DNA from: Lachnospiraceae bacterium Zagget2
GTDB taxonomy: Bacteria > Bacillota > Clostridia > Lachnospirales > Lachnospiraceae
DNA: 64,000 nucleotides
Assembly (NCBI GenBank): GCA_001941045.1
Contig: MSHD01000015.1
Span: 27,416-91,415 of the forward strand
Direction of reading: 5' to 3'
In this document: piece after piece, positions 25,518-35,666 of the stretch
Numbering within the stretch: position 1 is the stretch's first letter
Layout: every line of letters begins with the position of its first letter
Made by a program: the position numbers and the translations under genes
The notes under the pieces: generated by a model
What the model was told of the DNA's origin: nothing
Seen by the model: the letters and a program-made list of their open reading frames with translations, nothing else
Database searches by the model: none

Positions 25518-26996
25518 ATGATGAACAGTGCCTGTCTTGCGCTTGCGATCGCGCTTCCGATCGTGGGCGGCGCACTGATGCCGCTGCTGCGGCTGCCTGA
25601 TAAAAAGAGAAATCTGCTGATCGAGATCCTGGTGCTTGCTACCTCAGCGCTGGCTTTCGCCTGCGTCCTGCGGCGTCCGGAGACGAACTTCGTGTTGTTC
25701 CACCTGACCGGAAATATGACTTTTTCTCTTCGGCTGGACGGACTGGGCAGTGTGTTTACCTGCCTGATCGCGGCGCTGTGGCCGCTTGCGACGCTCTATG
25801 CCTTCGAGTATATGCGCCACGAGGAACGTACGACCAGCTTTTTCGCCTGCTATACGATGACCTACGGGGTGACGCTCGGCATTGCGATGTCGGAGGATCT
25901 CGTGACCATGTATCTGTTCTATGAGCTGCTGACGCTGGTGAGCGTTTACCTTGTGATGCATCCGATGACCAGGAAGGCGCTGCGCGCGAGCCGGACCTAT
26001 CTCTACTATTCGATCGGCGGCGCGGCCTTTGCGTTCATCGGGCTCGTATTCCTCATCCTGTACGGGACGACGACGAACTTCGTCCTGGGCGGCGTACTCG
26101 ACATGGAGAAGGTCGGCGGCAATGTCCAGCTGATCCTGCTTGTATATGTGCTGGCCTTCCTTGGTTTTGGTGTCAAGGCCGCAATATTTCCCTTCTCGGG
26201 CTGGCTGCCGAAGGCCTCCGTGGCGCCGACGCCGGTGACCGCACTGCTCCACGCTGTCGCGGTCGTGAAATCGGGTGCGTTCGCGCTGATGCGTCTGACT
26301 TACTACAGCTTCGGGACGGATTTTCTGCGTGGAACCTGGGCGCATTTTGCGGTCATGAGCATCGCAATGATCAGTGTCATTTACGGCTCGACGATGGCGG
26401 TTAAGGAGACGCATTTTAAGCGCCGTCTCGCCTATTCGACGATCAGTAATCTGTCCTATGTCATCATGGGCGTGACAATGATGAGCCCGGCCGGGCTGCT
26501 GGCCGCCATGTGTCACATGGTTGTCCATGCGGTCATGAAGATCGGCGCTTTTTTCTGCTCAGGAGCGGTCCTGCATCAGAGTGGTATCGAGTATATCGAT
26601 GAGCTGAATGGCCTGGGACGGCGGATGCCCTTCACCTTCGGCACCTTCGTCATCTTCAGCTGTTCGCTTGCGGGCATCCCCCTCTTCGGGGGCTTCATCA
26701 GTAAGTGGTGTATCGCGATGGCAGCCGTCGAGACCGCGCGCGAGATCCCTTATGCCTACGCCGTGGTCGGCGTCCTGCTCTACGCTGCGCTGATGACCGC
26801 GATCTACGTCTTCACGGTGGTTGTCCGCGCCTTCTTCCCGGACCGGGGCAGTGTCACCCCGCACCCGGAGGTCACGGACCCGAACTGGGAGATGTGTCTG
26901 CCGCTCGCGGTCTTCGCCGTCGCGACCCTGGTACTCGGTCTGCACTCCGGGCCGCTGCTGGACGTCCTGCAGAGCATCGCAAACGGGGGGTTCTGA
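25518..26996 (+). CDS. Proton-conducting ND4/NuoM-like antiporter subunit (3 of 4)
   Basis: 492-aa paralogue. Helix 5 has FYELLTLVSVYLVMH, the broken helix has AIFPFSGWLPKASVAPTPVT, and LLHAVAVVKSGAFALMR carries the lysine. HMVVHAVMKIGAFFCSGA follows on helix 8. It replaces the HPVAPAPASA segment of its neighbours with SVAPTPVTA, so it represents a different subtype and is not a recent duplicate. AAGGAGGTG precedes the start, where two adjacent ATG codons make the exact first residue uncertain by one. Confidence 0.87.
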   Translation: MMNSACLALAIALPIVGGALMPLLRLPDKKRNLLIEILVLATSALAFACVLRRPETNFVLFHLTGNMTFSLRLDGLGSVFTCLIAALWPLATLYAFEYMRHEERTTSFFACYTMTYGVTLGIAMSEDLVTMYLFYELLTLVSVYLVMHPMTRKALRASRTYLYYSIGGAAFAFIGLVFLILYGTTTNFVLGGVLDMEKVGGNVQLILLVYVLAFLGFGVKAAIFPFSGWLPKASVAPTPVTALLHAVAVVKSGAFALMRLTYYSFGTDFLRGTWAHFAVMSIAMISVIYGSTMAVKETHFKRRLAYSTISNLSYVIMGVTMMSPAGLLAAMCHMVVHAVMKIGAFFCSGAVLHQSGIEYIDELNGLGRRMPFTFGTFVIFSCSLAGIPLFGGFISKWCIAMAAVETAREIPYAYAVVGVLLYAALMTAIYVFTVVVRAFFPDRGSVTPHPEVTDPNWEMCLPLAVFAVATLVLGLHSGPLLDVLQSIANGGF

Positions 26997-27037
26997 CCCG
27001 CACCAGGCGGGAATTAGCCAAAAGTGAGGAGAAGCCA

Positions 27038-29263
27038 ATGTCAGGAAACGTGATGTTATTTCATACGGTGTGGTTCCCCTTTGCGGCGGCCTTCGTCAGC
27101 TATCTGACGGGCCGGCGCAGCAAGGCTGCGCGCGACCGCGTTGTTCAGCTCGCGGTGGCGGCGGAGTTCGGCCTGATGCTGGCGGCTGCGGCCACATACT
27201 TCCGGGGCGGGGAGCAGGAATTTCTGCTCGCAGGCTTCTGCGGACAGGGCATCTATCTGAAACTGGACGGTTTTCGGGTGGTCTATGGCGTGATTGCGGC
27301 CTTCATGTGGCTGGGGACGGGCGTATTTTCGCGGGAGTACTTCGGACACTACCGGAACCGGAATCGCTACTACTTTTTCTACCTGCTGACGCTCGGCGTG
27401 ACCATGGGCGTATTCCTGTCGGGGGATCTGTATACGACCTTTGTGTTCTTTGAGGTGATGTCTCTGGCCTCCTATGTTTGGGTCGTCCACGACGAGACGG
27501 AAAAGGCGATGAAAGCGGGTGAGATCTATCTCGCGATCGCGGTCATCGGTGGCCTTGTCATGCTGATGGGACTGATCCTCCTCTATGACGCGGCGGGGAC
27601 GCTTCGGATGTCGGAGCTTTATGATGCGGTCGCGGCGGTCTGGCAGGAGGAGCAGATGCAGATCTACGCGGCGGGTGGCTGCCTGCTGTTCGGCTTCGGC
27701 GCGAAGGCGGGTATGTTCCCGCTGCATGTCTGGCTGCCGAAGGCCCATCCGGTCGCTCCGGCCCCGGCCAGCGCCTTATTGTCCGGGATTCTGACCAAGA
27801 CCGGAGTCTTTGGTATCCTGATTGTCTGCACGGAGGTATTCCGCTATGACGAGAGCTGGGGCCTTCTGATCCTCGGTTTTGGCGTCGTCACCATGTTCGG
27901 CGGCGCGCTGCTTGCGGTCTTTTCCGTCGATTTCAAGCGGACGCTGGCCTGCTCGTCCATGTCGCAGATCGGTTTCATCCTGGTCGGTACAGGGATGATG
28001 GAGCTGCTCGGCGAGGAGAATGCGCTCGCGGTGCGCGGGACGATTCTTCATATGGTCAATCACTCGACGATCAAGCTGATCCTCTTCATGGCGGCGGGCG
28101 TCGTCTACATGAACCTGCATAAGCTGAATCTCAATGAGATCCGCGGTTTTGGCCGGAAGAAGCCGCTGCTCGCCGGTATTTTCCTGACAGGGGCGCTGAG
28201 TATCGGCGGCGTACCCGGCTTCAGCGGCTATGTCAGCAAGACGCTGCTGCATGAGAGTATTGTCGAATATGCGGAGGAACTCGCGGAGCTCGGGCGCTCC
28301 TCGCTCTGGGTGCGCGGCGTCGAGTGGATATTCCTGCTCACAGGCGGCATGACCGTCGCCTATATGACGAAGCTCTTTGTCGCGGTTTTCCTCGAGAAGA
28401 ATCCGGAGCGACAGGAGGAGTATGACGCCAGGAAGAACTATATGAATAAGGAGAGTGCGTCTGCTCTGCTTGTCCCGGCGATGCTGCTTCTGATCATGGG
28501 ATTTTTCCCGTATCTGACGATGAACCGGATCGCGGATCTGGCGCAGGGCTTCCTGCACGGGACTTCGCCGGAGCATGCGGTGCACTATTTCTCCTGGACG
28601 AACCTGCAGGGAGCGCTCATTTCCCTGACGATCGGCGCCATCGTATATTTTGGGGTTATCCGGAGATTTCTGATGGGCAGGGACGAATCGGGAAGAACAT
28701 ATTATAAGGATCTCTGGCCCGCGTGGCTCGACCTGGAGGATCGCGTATACCGGCCGCTGTTCCAGAAGGGTGCGGTGGCAGTCTGCGGCTTTGTCTGCGG
28801 ACTCGTGGATCGGCTGACACTCACGAAGACACTGCTGCGTGGTGGAATGAATCTTGGCGGTATTGCCTGCGGGATTCTGGACCGGCTGTACCTGGTCAAA
28901 GCGTTTCTGAAGGGGCTGATGAGTTTTACAGCGCTGCTCAGTCGCGCCTGTGATTATCTGATGGACTATGTACTCGTGTTTTTCCGGAGTACGACGCACA
29001 GAAGCGCGACCGAACGGCATGTCTATCTGATCGGATCCCGTTTCTCGCGCGTGGCGGGCACGCTGCTCGATCGTCTCGCCGCCGTACTGAACCGCACGAT
29101 ACTGCGCCGCAGGCCGATCCGAAGCTCCTTTGTTGTGCGCTTTGCAGAGTGGGAAGAAGTCATACACAAGACGAACCGTATGATCAGTGTGAGCCTTTCC
29201 TTCGGCCTGATGCTGGCGATCATTGGTCTGGGCCTGACGCTGGTCTATCTGTTGTGGTGGTAA
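27038..29263 (+). CDS. ND5-like antiporter subunit with long C-terminal extension (4 of 4)
   Basis: 741-aa protein. The first 500 residues form the antiporter core with FFEVMSLASYVWVV, GMFPLHVWLPKAHPVAPAPA and LLSGILTKTGVFGIL. The last 240 residues include several hydrophobic segments and a basic amphipathic stretch (IGSRFSRVAGTLLDRL), comparable in position to the lateral helix of ND5/NuoL and the C-terminal part of MrpA-like proteins. I choose the ATG at 27038, with GAGGAG upstream; longer versions extend into the previous gene. It is the last antiporter gene, and the acyltransferase follows after 6 bp. Confidence 0.85.
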   Translation: MSGNVMLFHTVWFPFAAAFVSYLTGRRSKAARDRVVQLAVAAEFGLMLAAAATYFRGGEQEFLLAGFCGQGIYLKLDGFRVVYGVIAAFMWLGTGVFSREYFGHYRNRNRYYFFYLLTLGVTMGVFLSGDLYTTFVFFEVMSLASYVWVVHDETEKAMKAGEIYLAIAVIGGLVMLMGLILLYDAAGTLRMSELYDAVAAVWQEEQMQIYAAGGCLLFGFGAKAGMFPLHVWLPKAHPVAPAPASALLSGILTKTGVFGILIVCTEVFRYDESWGLLILGFGVVTMFGGALLAVFSVDFKRTLACSSMSQIGFILVGTGMMELLGEENALAVRGTILHMVNHSTIKLILFMAAGVVYMNLHKLNLNEIRGFGRKKPLLAGIFLTGALSIGGVPGFSGYVSKTLLHESIVEYAEELAELGRSSLWVRGVEWIFLLTGGMTVAYMTKLFVAVFLEKNPERQEEYDARKNYMNKESASALLVPAMLLLIMGFFPYLTMNRIADLAQGFLHGTSPEHAVHYFSWTNLQGALISLTIGAIVYFGVIRRFLMGRDESGRTYYKDLWPAWLDLEDRVYRPLFQKGAVAVCGFVCGLVDRLTLTKTLLRGGMNLGGIACGILDRLYLVKAFLKGLMSFTALLSRACDYLMDYVLVFFRSTTHRSATERHVYLIGSRFSRVAGTLLDRLAAVLNRTILRRRPIRSSFVVRFAEWEEVIHKTNRMISVSLSFGLMLAIIGLGLTLVYLLWW

Positions 29264-29269
29264 AGAGAT

Positions 29270-30247
29270 ATGAGTAAGAGAAATGAATCGCTTGACAGTT
29301 TAAAGGGGATTGCGATCCTGCTTGTAATGTTCGGCCATGTACAGGTGCACAATCACATGACGGATCCTTTCCTGTACGATATGATCAAATCGCTGCAGAT
29401 GCCGCTGTTCTTTCTGATCAGCGGCTACCTCTGCGGGGCCGGGAGAAAGGTGGAGACGCTCGCCGGACTCGGGAGGCGTATCGGGAAAAGGGCGGTCGCC
29501 TATCTTGTGCCTTTCTTTTCCTGGCTCATTCTGCAGCATATCACCAGCGTGCCAAAGGCTCTGAAAACAGCGCTGTTTCAGCTCGACTACGGCCTCTGGT
29601 TCCTGATGATCCTGTTTCTCTTCACTGCGATGGCGTATATCGCCATGTGGGTGCAGGCGAAGATCGGCGCAGAGTGGGGCTTCTGGTTCATCTGGCTGCT
29701 CGGCTGTATGGTCTCGCTGCTGGCGTATCTGAAAGGGGTGACATTCTTGAGCCCATCGCTTCAGATCACGTATCTTCCTTATTACACGGCGGCGTACTTT
29801 GTCGGGGCGCATCCGGAAATCACACGGCGTGCGGTCCCGAAATGGCGGCGCGGAACCTTGGCCTGGATCGGTGGTGGGGTTTTCATTATGATGGCGGCGT
29901 CCTTCGATCTGGTGACGGTGAGCAGCGCCAGTATGCTGCTGGTGCAGACCTTCGCTTCGTTCCTCGGATGCTTCTGGCTCATCCAGCTTGTCGCTGAGTG
30001 GAAGCCGAACCCGGTCAAAAAAAGGCTTGCATGGCTGGGACAGTATACACTGGAAATCTATGTGGTGCACTATCACTTTGCCGCTATCCTGAATCGCTCC
30101 GGAACCGTGTACAGCTTCTGGACCCTGGAGGGTCTGCTCTACAGCCTGGCAGCATTTGCCGTGATGAGCGTGATTACTGCAGTGCTGATTGCGCTGATCC
30201 GGAGAATTCCGGTGGTCAGATTTTTCCTGTTTGGAAAAAAGTATTGA
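29270..30247 (+). CDS. Acyltransferase family 3 membrane protein
   Basis: 325-aa protein with about ten membrane helices. The N-terminal SLDSLKGIAILLVMFGHVQV carries the conserved His of the Acyl_transf_3 family, and FFLISGYLCGAG follows. Family members O-acetylate or O-acylate surface sugars or peptidoglycan. It begins 6 bp after the last antiporter gene, so it is probably co-transcribed with it, although the function looks unrelated. It is the last gene before the F1-like ATPase locus and could equally serve that locus by modifying its glycans or fibres. Confidence 0.85.
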   Translation: MSKRNESLDSLKGIAILLVMFGHVQVHNHMTDPFLYDMIKSLQMPLFFLISGYLCGAGRKVETLAGLGRRIGKRAVAYLVPFFSWLILQHITSVPKALKTALFQLDYGLWFLMILFLFTAMAYIAMWVQAKIGAEWGFWFIWLLGCMVSLLAYLKGVTFLSPSLQITYLPYYTAAYFVGAHPEITRRAVPKWRRGTLAWIGGGVFIMMAASFDLVTVSSASMLLVQTFASFLGCFWLIQLVAEWKPNPVKKRLAWLGQYTLEIYVVHYHFAAILNRSGTVYSFWTLEGLLYSLAAFAVMSVITAVLIALIRRIPVVRFFLFGKKY

Positions 30248-30313
30248 TTTTTTAAGATGGATGTATTAACATAATGATATATAACGGCTGTCAGTCATAT
30301 GGATTCTGACAGC
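30244..30313 (+). promoter_or_regulatory. Leader of the F1-like locus: weak promoter-like sites and a hairpin
   Basis: This 96-bp gap is the only break between the antiporter/acyltransferase genes and the F1-like locus. TTGATT (30244-30249) with a poor -10 (TAACAT at 30267) is a weak promoter candidate. GCTGTCAG (30287-30294) pairs perfectly with CTGACAGC (30306-30313). No U-run follows, so the hairpin is not a standard terminator and may be a leader element. Confidence 0.3.
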
Positions 30314-30343
30314 AAAGACAGCAGATGAGAAAGGAAGCTGTAT

Positions 30344-30688
30344 ATGAGTTGGGAATGGCTGGTGGTCCTTGTGATCATGCTGGCGATGAATGTGTTTCTC
30401 TTTCTTATCTTCTGGACAGCTGTGTAGCGGGCGGACTCTCAGGTCCGTGAGATATTTTACCGAAAGCTTCAGGATATTCACTCTATGTCGAAGGAGAGGA
30501 TGGAGAAGCTGGAGCAGACGGAGAACAGCTGCGCGGAGGCGGAAGAACGGCTCCAGGAGCTTCTGGAGGAGGAACGCAGGCGAAAGAAAGTACAGGTTTA
30601 TCAGGCGGCGGGGGCTGAGAAGCTCCAGCCTCTTAGTGCTGTAAGCGTCTCTTCGGCGAGGTTCCGGAACACGGAGATAAAGGAGTAA
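30344..30688 (+). CDS. Small TM plus coiled-coil protein, b-subunit-like, with in-frame UAG
   Basis: Read through one UAG, this frame encodes about 114 residues. Residues 1-27 form one hydrophobic helix (MSWEWLVVLVIMLAMNVFLF is its start). After the UAG at 30425-30427 the same frame continues with ADSQVREIFYRKLQDIH and then a highly charged coiled coil containing EERLQELLEEERRRKK. AAGGAAG precedes the ATG. An N-terminal helix plus coiled coil, placed before alpha-gamma-beta-epsilon, is what subunit b (the stator) looks like in an atp operon, but I see no sequence motif that proves homology. With the stop obeyed, only a 27-aa membrane peptide is made. Either the gene is broken or the UAG is read. 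Confidence 0.6.
30425..30427 (+). other. In-frame UAG after the TM helix of the b-like protein
   Basis: The codon lies between GTG (Val27) and CGG, at the boundary of membrane helix and coiled coil. The downstream 86 codons stay open in the same frame. Confidence 0.75.
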
Positions 30689-30709
30689 TACCGGTATATC
30701 CGGGATCAT

Positions 30710-31135
30710 ATGGAAAATATTGATCCGAATGAGGTTGTGCGCGCGTTCGCCGCGGAGCATGACGACGTGCCGGTGGATGCGTCGGCTTATGAAGACCTTG
30801 CGGGGAAATTCCCCTTCGAGGTGCGCTATGAGCTTCTGACGCTTTCGGAGGAGGAGCAGGAGCAGGTGCTGAACGAGTCGCTCAGCGACGCGGAGCGCTC
30901 GATTCTGGATGATTACCTGGAGACCTGCGGGGACAGCAGCTTTGACGCGCTGTCGTTTTTTGACTATGTGGAGTCAGAGGCAAGGCTTCGGGACGGGACG
31001 ATTCAGGTGTACACCGGAGATCGGGAGAATCCGTTGACGATCAGGGACGCACGGGTGCGCTGGACGCGTGATCCGGCGATCTGCGAGGGCTGCCGGATCC
31101 GTTACCGGGACTGCCTGTATGACTACAGTCTGTGA
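30710..31135 (+). CDS. Unrecognised 141-aa protein in the delta position of the F1-like operon
   Basis: I do not recognise this family. It is an acidic soluble protein, probably helical over residues 25-95 (VRYELLTLSEEEQEQVLNES and onward). Its C-terminal part has a cysteine cluster, CEGCRIRYRDC, that could bind a metal or form disulfides. There is no signal peptide or membrane helix. It sits where the delta subunit lies in atp operons, between the b-like gene and alpha, and overlaps the region upstream of alpha. A stator-linking role can therefore be guessed from position only. No strong ribosome site is seen directly before the ATG. Confidence 0.65.
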   Translation: MENIDPNEVVRAFAAEHDDVPVDASAYEDLAGKFPFEVRYELLTLSEEEQEQVLNESLSDAERSILDDYLETCGDSSFDALSFFDYVESEARLRDGTIQVYTGDRENPLTIRDARVRWTRDPAICEGCRIRYRDCLYDYSL

Positions 31136-31164
31136 GAAAAGACGAAAGAACGAGGAACAACAGT

Positions 31165-32487
31165 ATGGAACAGTATGTAGAGAACCTGGTACAGGATACC
31201 ATCAGGAAGATCAAGAATAAAGAGAATGTCCAGCGGATGGGCCGTGTTCTGAAGGTGCAGAATTATATTCTTGAGGTCAGCGGCCTGGAGGATGTGAGCT
31301 TCTATGAGCGCGTGATTATCGGCGAGGGTAGCGAGGGCTATGTGAACGGTATCCGCAGAAACGAGGTGACTGTGGCTATCGTGCGTCGCCGCGGCGACAT
31401 CTACGTGAATGATCAGGTTGTCGCGACCGGCGAGACCTTCCGTGTCAGCTTTGCGGAGGAGTCGCTGGGACATGTGACGGATCTCTTTGGTATGGATCGC
31501 TCCTGCGGCAAGACCTTTGAGGAACTGATCAGCCTGAATATTGAGAATCCGAACATCCCGATCATGGACCGTACGGCTGTGTGCCGCCCGCTCGAGACCG
31601 GCATCGCCGGCGTAGATCTGATCTATCCGATCGGAAAGGGTCAGCGCCAGCTGATCATCGGCGACAAGAAGACCGGCAAGACGCAGATCGCCCTCGACAC
31701 GATTGTCAATCAGAAGGGCAAGGATGTGATCTGCATCTATGTCTCTGTCGGCAAGACGAAGAAAAATGTAAAGACGCTCTACGCGGAGCTCATGCGCCGC
31801 GGGGCGATGGAGTATACCCATATCGTGTGCGCCTTCAATGACGATACGCCGCCGGTCATTTTCCTGACCCCCTACGCGGGCGTATCGATTGCAGAGCATT
31901 ATCTCGCGCAGGGAAAGGACGTGCTCGTCGTTATCGACGATCTGTCCCGCCACGCGGATGCTTACCGCGAGATCAGCCTGCTGACCGGGAAGGTGCCGGG
32001 GCGCGACGCTTACCCGCCCGACATTTTCTACACGCACTCCCGCATGCTCGAGAAGGGCTGCCAGCACAAGAACGGCGGCTCGATCACGATCCTGCCGATC
32101 GTCGAGACGCGGGGCGGCGATATTACCGATTACATATCGACCAACATTATTTCGATCACGGACGGACAGCTCGTGCTTTCGAAGAAGAACTTCGACAAGG
32201 GCGAGAAGCCTGCGATCAATTATGGTCTGTCCGTGTCCCGCCTGGGAGGCGCTGTGCAGACGCCGGAGGTCAAAAAGCTCGGCGCGCGCGTGCGGCGTGA
32301 GCTCCTGAGTTACCTGGAGACGAGGGCCGTCTATGAGCTTGCAAATGTGGATGAGATGAGCCCGGAGATGCAGGCTCGCATCCGCCGCGGCGGCCGTCTT
32401 CTGGCGGGCCTTGGCCAGTACAAGTATTCGCCGATGAGTCATGAGGAGATTATCCGGCGCTTTGAGGATATCTACAGTCAGGAGTAG
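31165..32487 (+). CDS. F1-ATPase alpha-like subunit
   Basis: 440-aa homologue of the F1 alpha subunit, which forms the noncatalytic positions of the hexamer. Walker A is GDKKTGKT (166-173). PIGKGQRQLIIG precedes it, VVIDDLSRHADAYREISLL contains the Walker B region, and GLSVSRLGGA carries the arginine finger, Arg359. The N-terminus is short and the C-terminal domain is reduced: about 440 residues against roughly 500 in ATP synthase. GAGGA (31152-31156) supports the ATG at 31165; a GTG at 31132 is a weaker choice. Similarity to Rho is only the general RecA-like fold, and the gene order alpha-gamma-beta-epsilon settles the identity. Confidence 0.9.
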   Translation: MEQYVENLVQDTIRKIKNKENVQRMGRVLKVQNYILEVSGLEDVSFYERVIIGEGSEGYVNGIRRNEVTVAIVRRRGDIYVNDQVVATGETFRVSFAEESLGHVTDLFGMDRSCGKTFEELISLNIENPNIPIMDRTAVCRPLETGIAGVDLIYPIGKGQRQLIIGDKKTGKTQIALDTIVNQKGKDVICIYVSVGKTKKNVKTLYAELMRRGAMEYTHIVCAFNDDTPPVIFLTPYAGVSIAEHYLAQGKDVLVVIDDLSRHADAYREISLLTGKVPGRDAYPPDIFYTHSRMLEKGCQHKNGGSITILPIVETRGGDITDYISTNIISITDGQLVLSKKNFDKGEKPAINYGLSVSRLGGAVQTPEVKKLGARVRRELLSYLETRAVYELANVDEMSPEMQARIRRGGRLLAGLGQYKYSPMSHEEIIRRFEDIYSQE

Positions 32488-32490
32488 TCT

Positions 32491-34652
<2,162 letters not shown>

Positions 34653-34658
34653 GAAGAG

Positions 34659-35084
34659 ATGGCATTAAGACCCGGCAAAAAGAAGCAGGAGACGGAAGCG
34701 GCGGCGACGGAGCAGCCGAAGAAGTCCCGGAAAGAAAGAAAAGCAGAAAAGCAGCGGGAGCAGGACGACAGCGGGCGGCGCATGAGCGCGCGCGTGATCA
34801 GCATCCGCGACGGCGTGGAGGACTTTGAAAGTGTGCGCGTCGTCCATGTGGACAGCAGCCGCTACAGCCTGATGCTCATGCCGGACTACACGCCGTCGAT
34901 CGGCGAGGTGGAAGGCACGGTGCGCATCGTGACCGACGAGCACGTGGAGACTTTTGAACACATAAAAGGTTTCTTTATCATGCGTGACAACGCGTTCCAG
35001 CTTCTTGTAAAAGAAGAGTATGCAGTGCCCACGGAGGCCGCACAGGAGCCGGAGGGCGGAGAACTGGAGTTTATAGATTTATAG
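34659..35084 (+). CDS. Epsilon-like subunit with charged N-terminal extension
   Basis: 141 aa in the epsilon position directly after beta. Residues 1-45 are Lys/Glu-rich and probably disordered. The rest resembles the beta-sandwich of F1 epsilon: LMLMPDYTPSIGEVEGTVRI aligns with the GILPxHAPLVGxLxxGxVRI region and HIKGFFIMRDNAFQLLV with the GGFLEVxxNxVTVL region. The C-terminal helical domain of epsilon is missing and a short acidic tail ends the protein. The extension could contact the membrane platform. Homology is inferred from hand alignment and position. Confidence 0.65.
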   Translation: MALRPGKKKQETEAAATEQPKKSRKERKAEKQREQDDSGRRMSARVISIRDGVEDFESVRVVHVDSSRYSLMLMPDYTPSIGEVEGTVRIVTDEHVETFEHIKGFFIMRDNAFQLLVKEEYAVPTEAAQEPEGGELEFIDL

Positions 35085-35099
35085 ATCTGGGGGAGGATC

Positions 35100-35666
35100 A
35101 TGAGGAGTTGGACTGATTACGTAACTCCATATGAAACTTATATATTACTGACGCTGATTTTCGGACTGGCGCTGCTTTTTGTGTGTTTTGTACGGATGAA
35201 GCGGTTTCGCTTCCTGGGTACAAAGAGCGGCAGGTGGTTCTACTCTTTCTTTTATGGATTGAGCAACCATGATCTGCTCTGTCTGTCTGCACTGACCAGC
35301 CGGCTGTTCCTGGTGACGGGACTTGTACTGTCCGGGCAGGAGCTTCGCCTGTCCCATATCGTATGTCTGGCGGTTTTGAGCGCTCTGTGTCAGTGGAGTG
35401 GGAAAGTGAATCCTGCATGGGGACGGGCGCTGGCGGGCGACCTCTTACAGATGGCCGGTACCTGCGCGGGACTGCTGGTATACTGGACGCTGCTGAATTA
35501 TATGGCGGATGTCCGTTTCGCGTGGGATATTCGGATTACCAGTATTCTGCTTGGCATCTTTATTGTAATTTACAATGTGGTTCTGTATCTGAACCGTCTG
35601 CCGCAGCTTGGGTGGACGGACAAGGAGCGACCGGTGAGAAAGGAGGCGGCGCATGAGAAAGAATAA
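35100..35666 (+). CDS. Polytopic membrane protein of the F1-like locus
   Basis: 188-aa protein with about four or five membrane helices, beginning with TYILLTLIFGLALLFVCFV, and a basic cytoplasmic C-terminus. I recognise no family. It lacks an obvious RxxxN signature of F0 subunit a, although it is the only polytopic membrane protein of the locus and could provide the membrane platform. GGGGGAGG precedes the ATG. Its end overlaps the first fibre gene by 14 bp, so the two are translationally coupled. A stator or export-channel role is possible but unproven. Confidence 0.7.
   Translation: MRSWTDYVTPYETYILLTLIFGLALLFVCFVRMKRFRFLGTKSGRWFYSFFYGLSNHDLLCLSALTSRLFLVTGLVLSGQELRLSHIVCLAVLSALCQWSGKVNPAWGRALAGDLLQMAGTCAGLLVYWTLLNYMADVRFAWDIRITSILLGIFIVIYNVVLYLNRLPQLGWTDKERPVRKEAAHEKE

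Noticed and set aside
20918..29263. Annotation of the antiporter genes as a hydrogen-evolving hydrogenase
   Set aside because: No NiFe large or small subunit, ferredoxin-like subunit or NuoH-like subunit lies in or beside the operon; only the membrane antiporter part is present.
31165..32487. Calling the alpha-like gene transcription terminator Rho
   Set aside because: The RecA-like core is shared, but the arginine-finger segment SVSRLGG, the PGRDAYP region and the alpha-gamma-beta-epsilon order fit F1 alpha only.
35100..35666. Firm assignment of the polytopic protein as F0 subunit a
   Set aside because: No essential-arginine motif or subunit a pattern can be recognised; only position and hydrophobicity argue for it.
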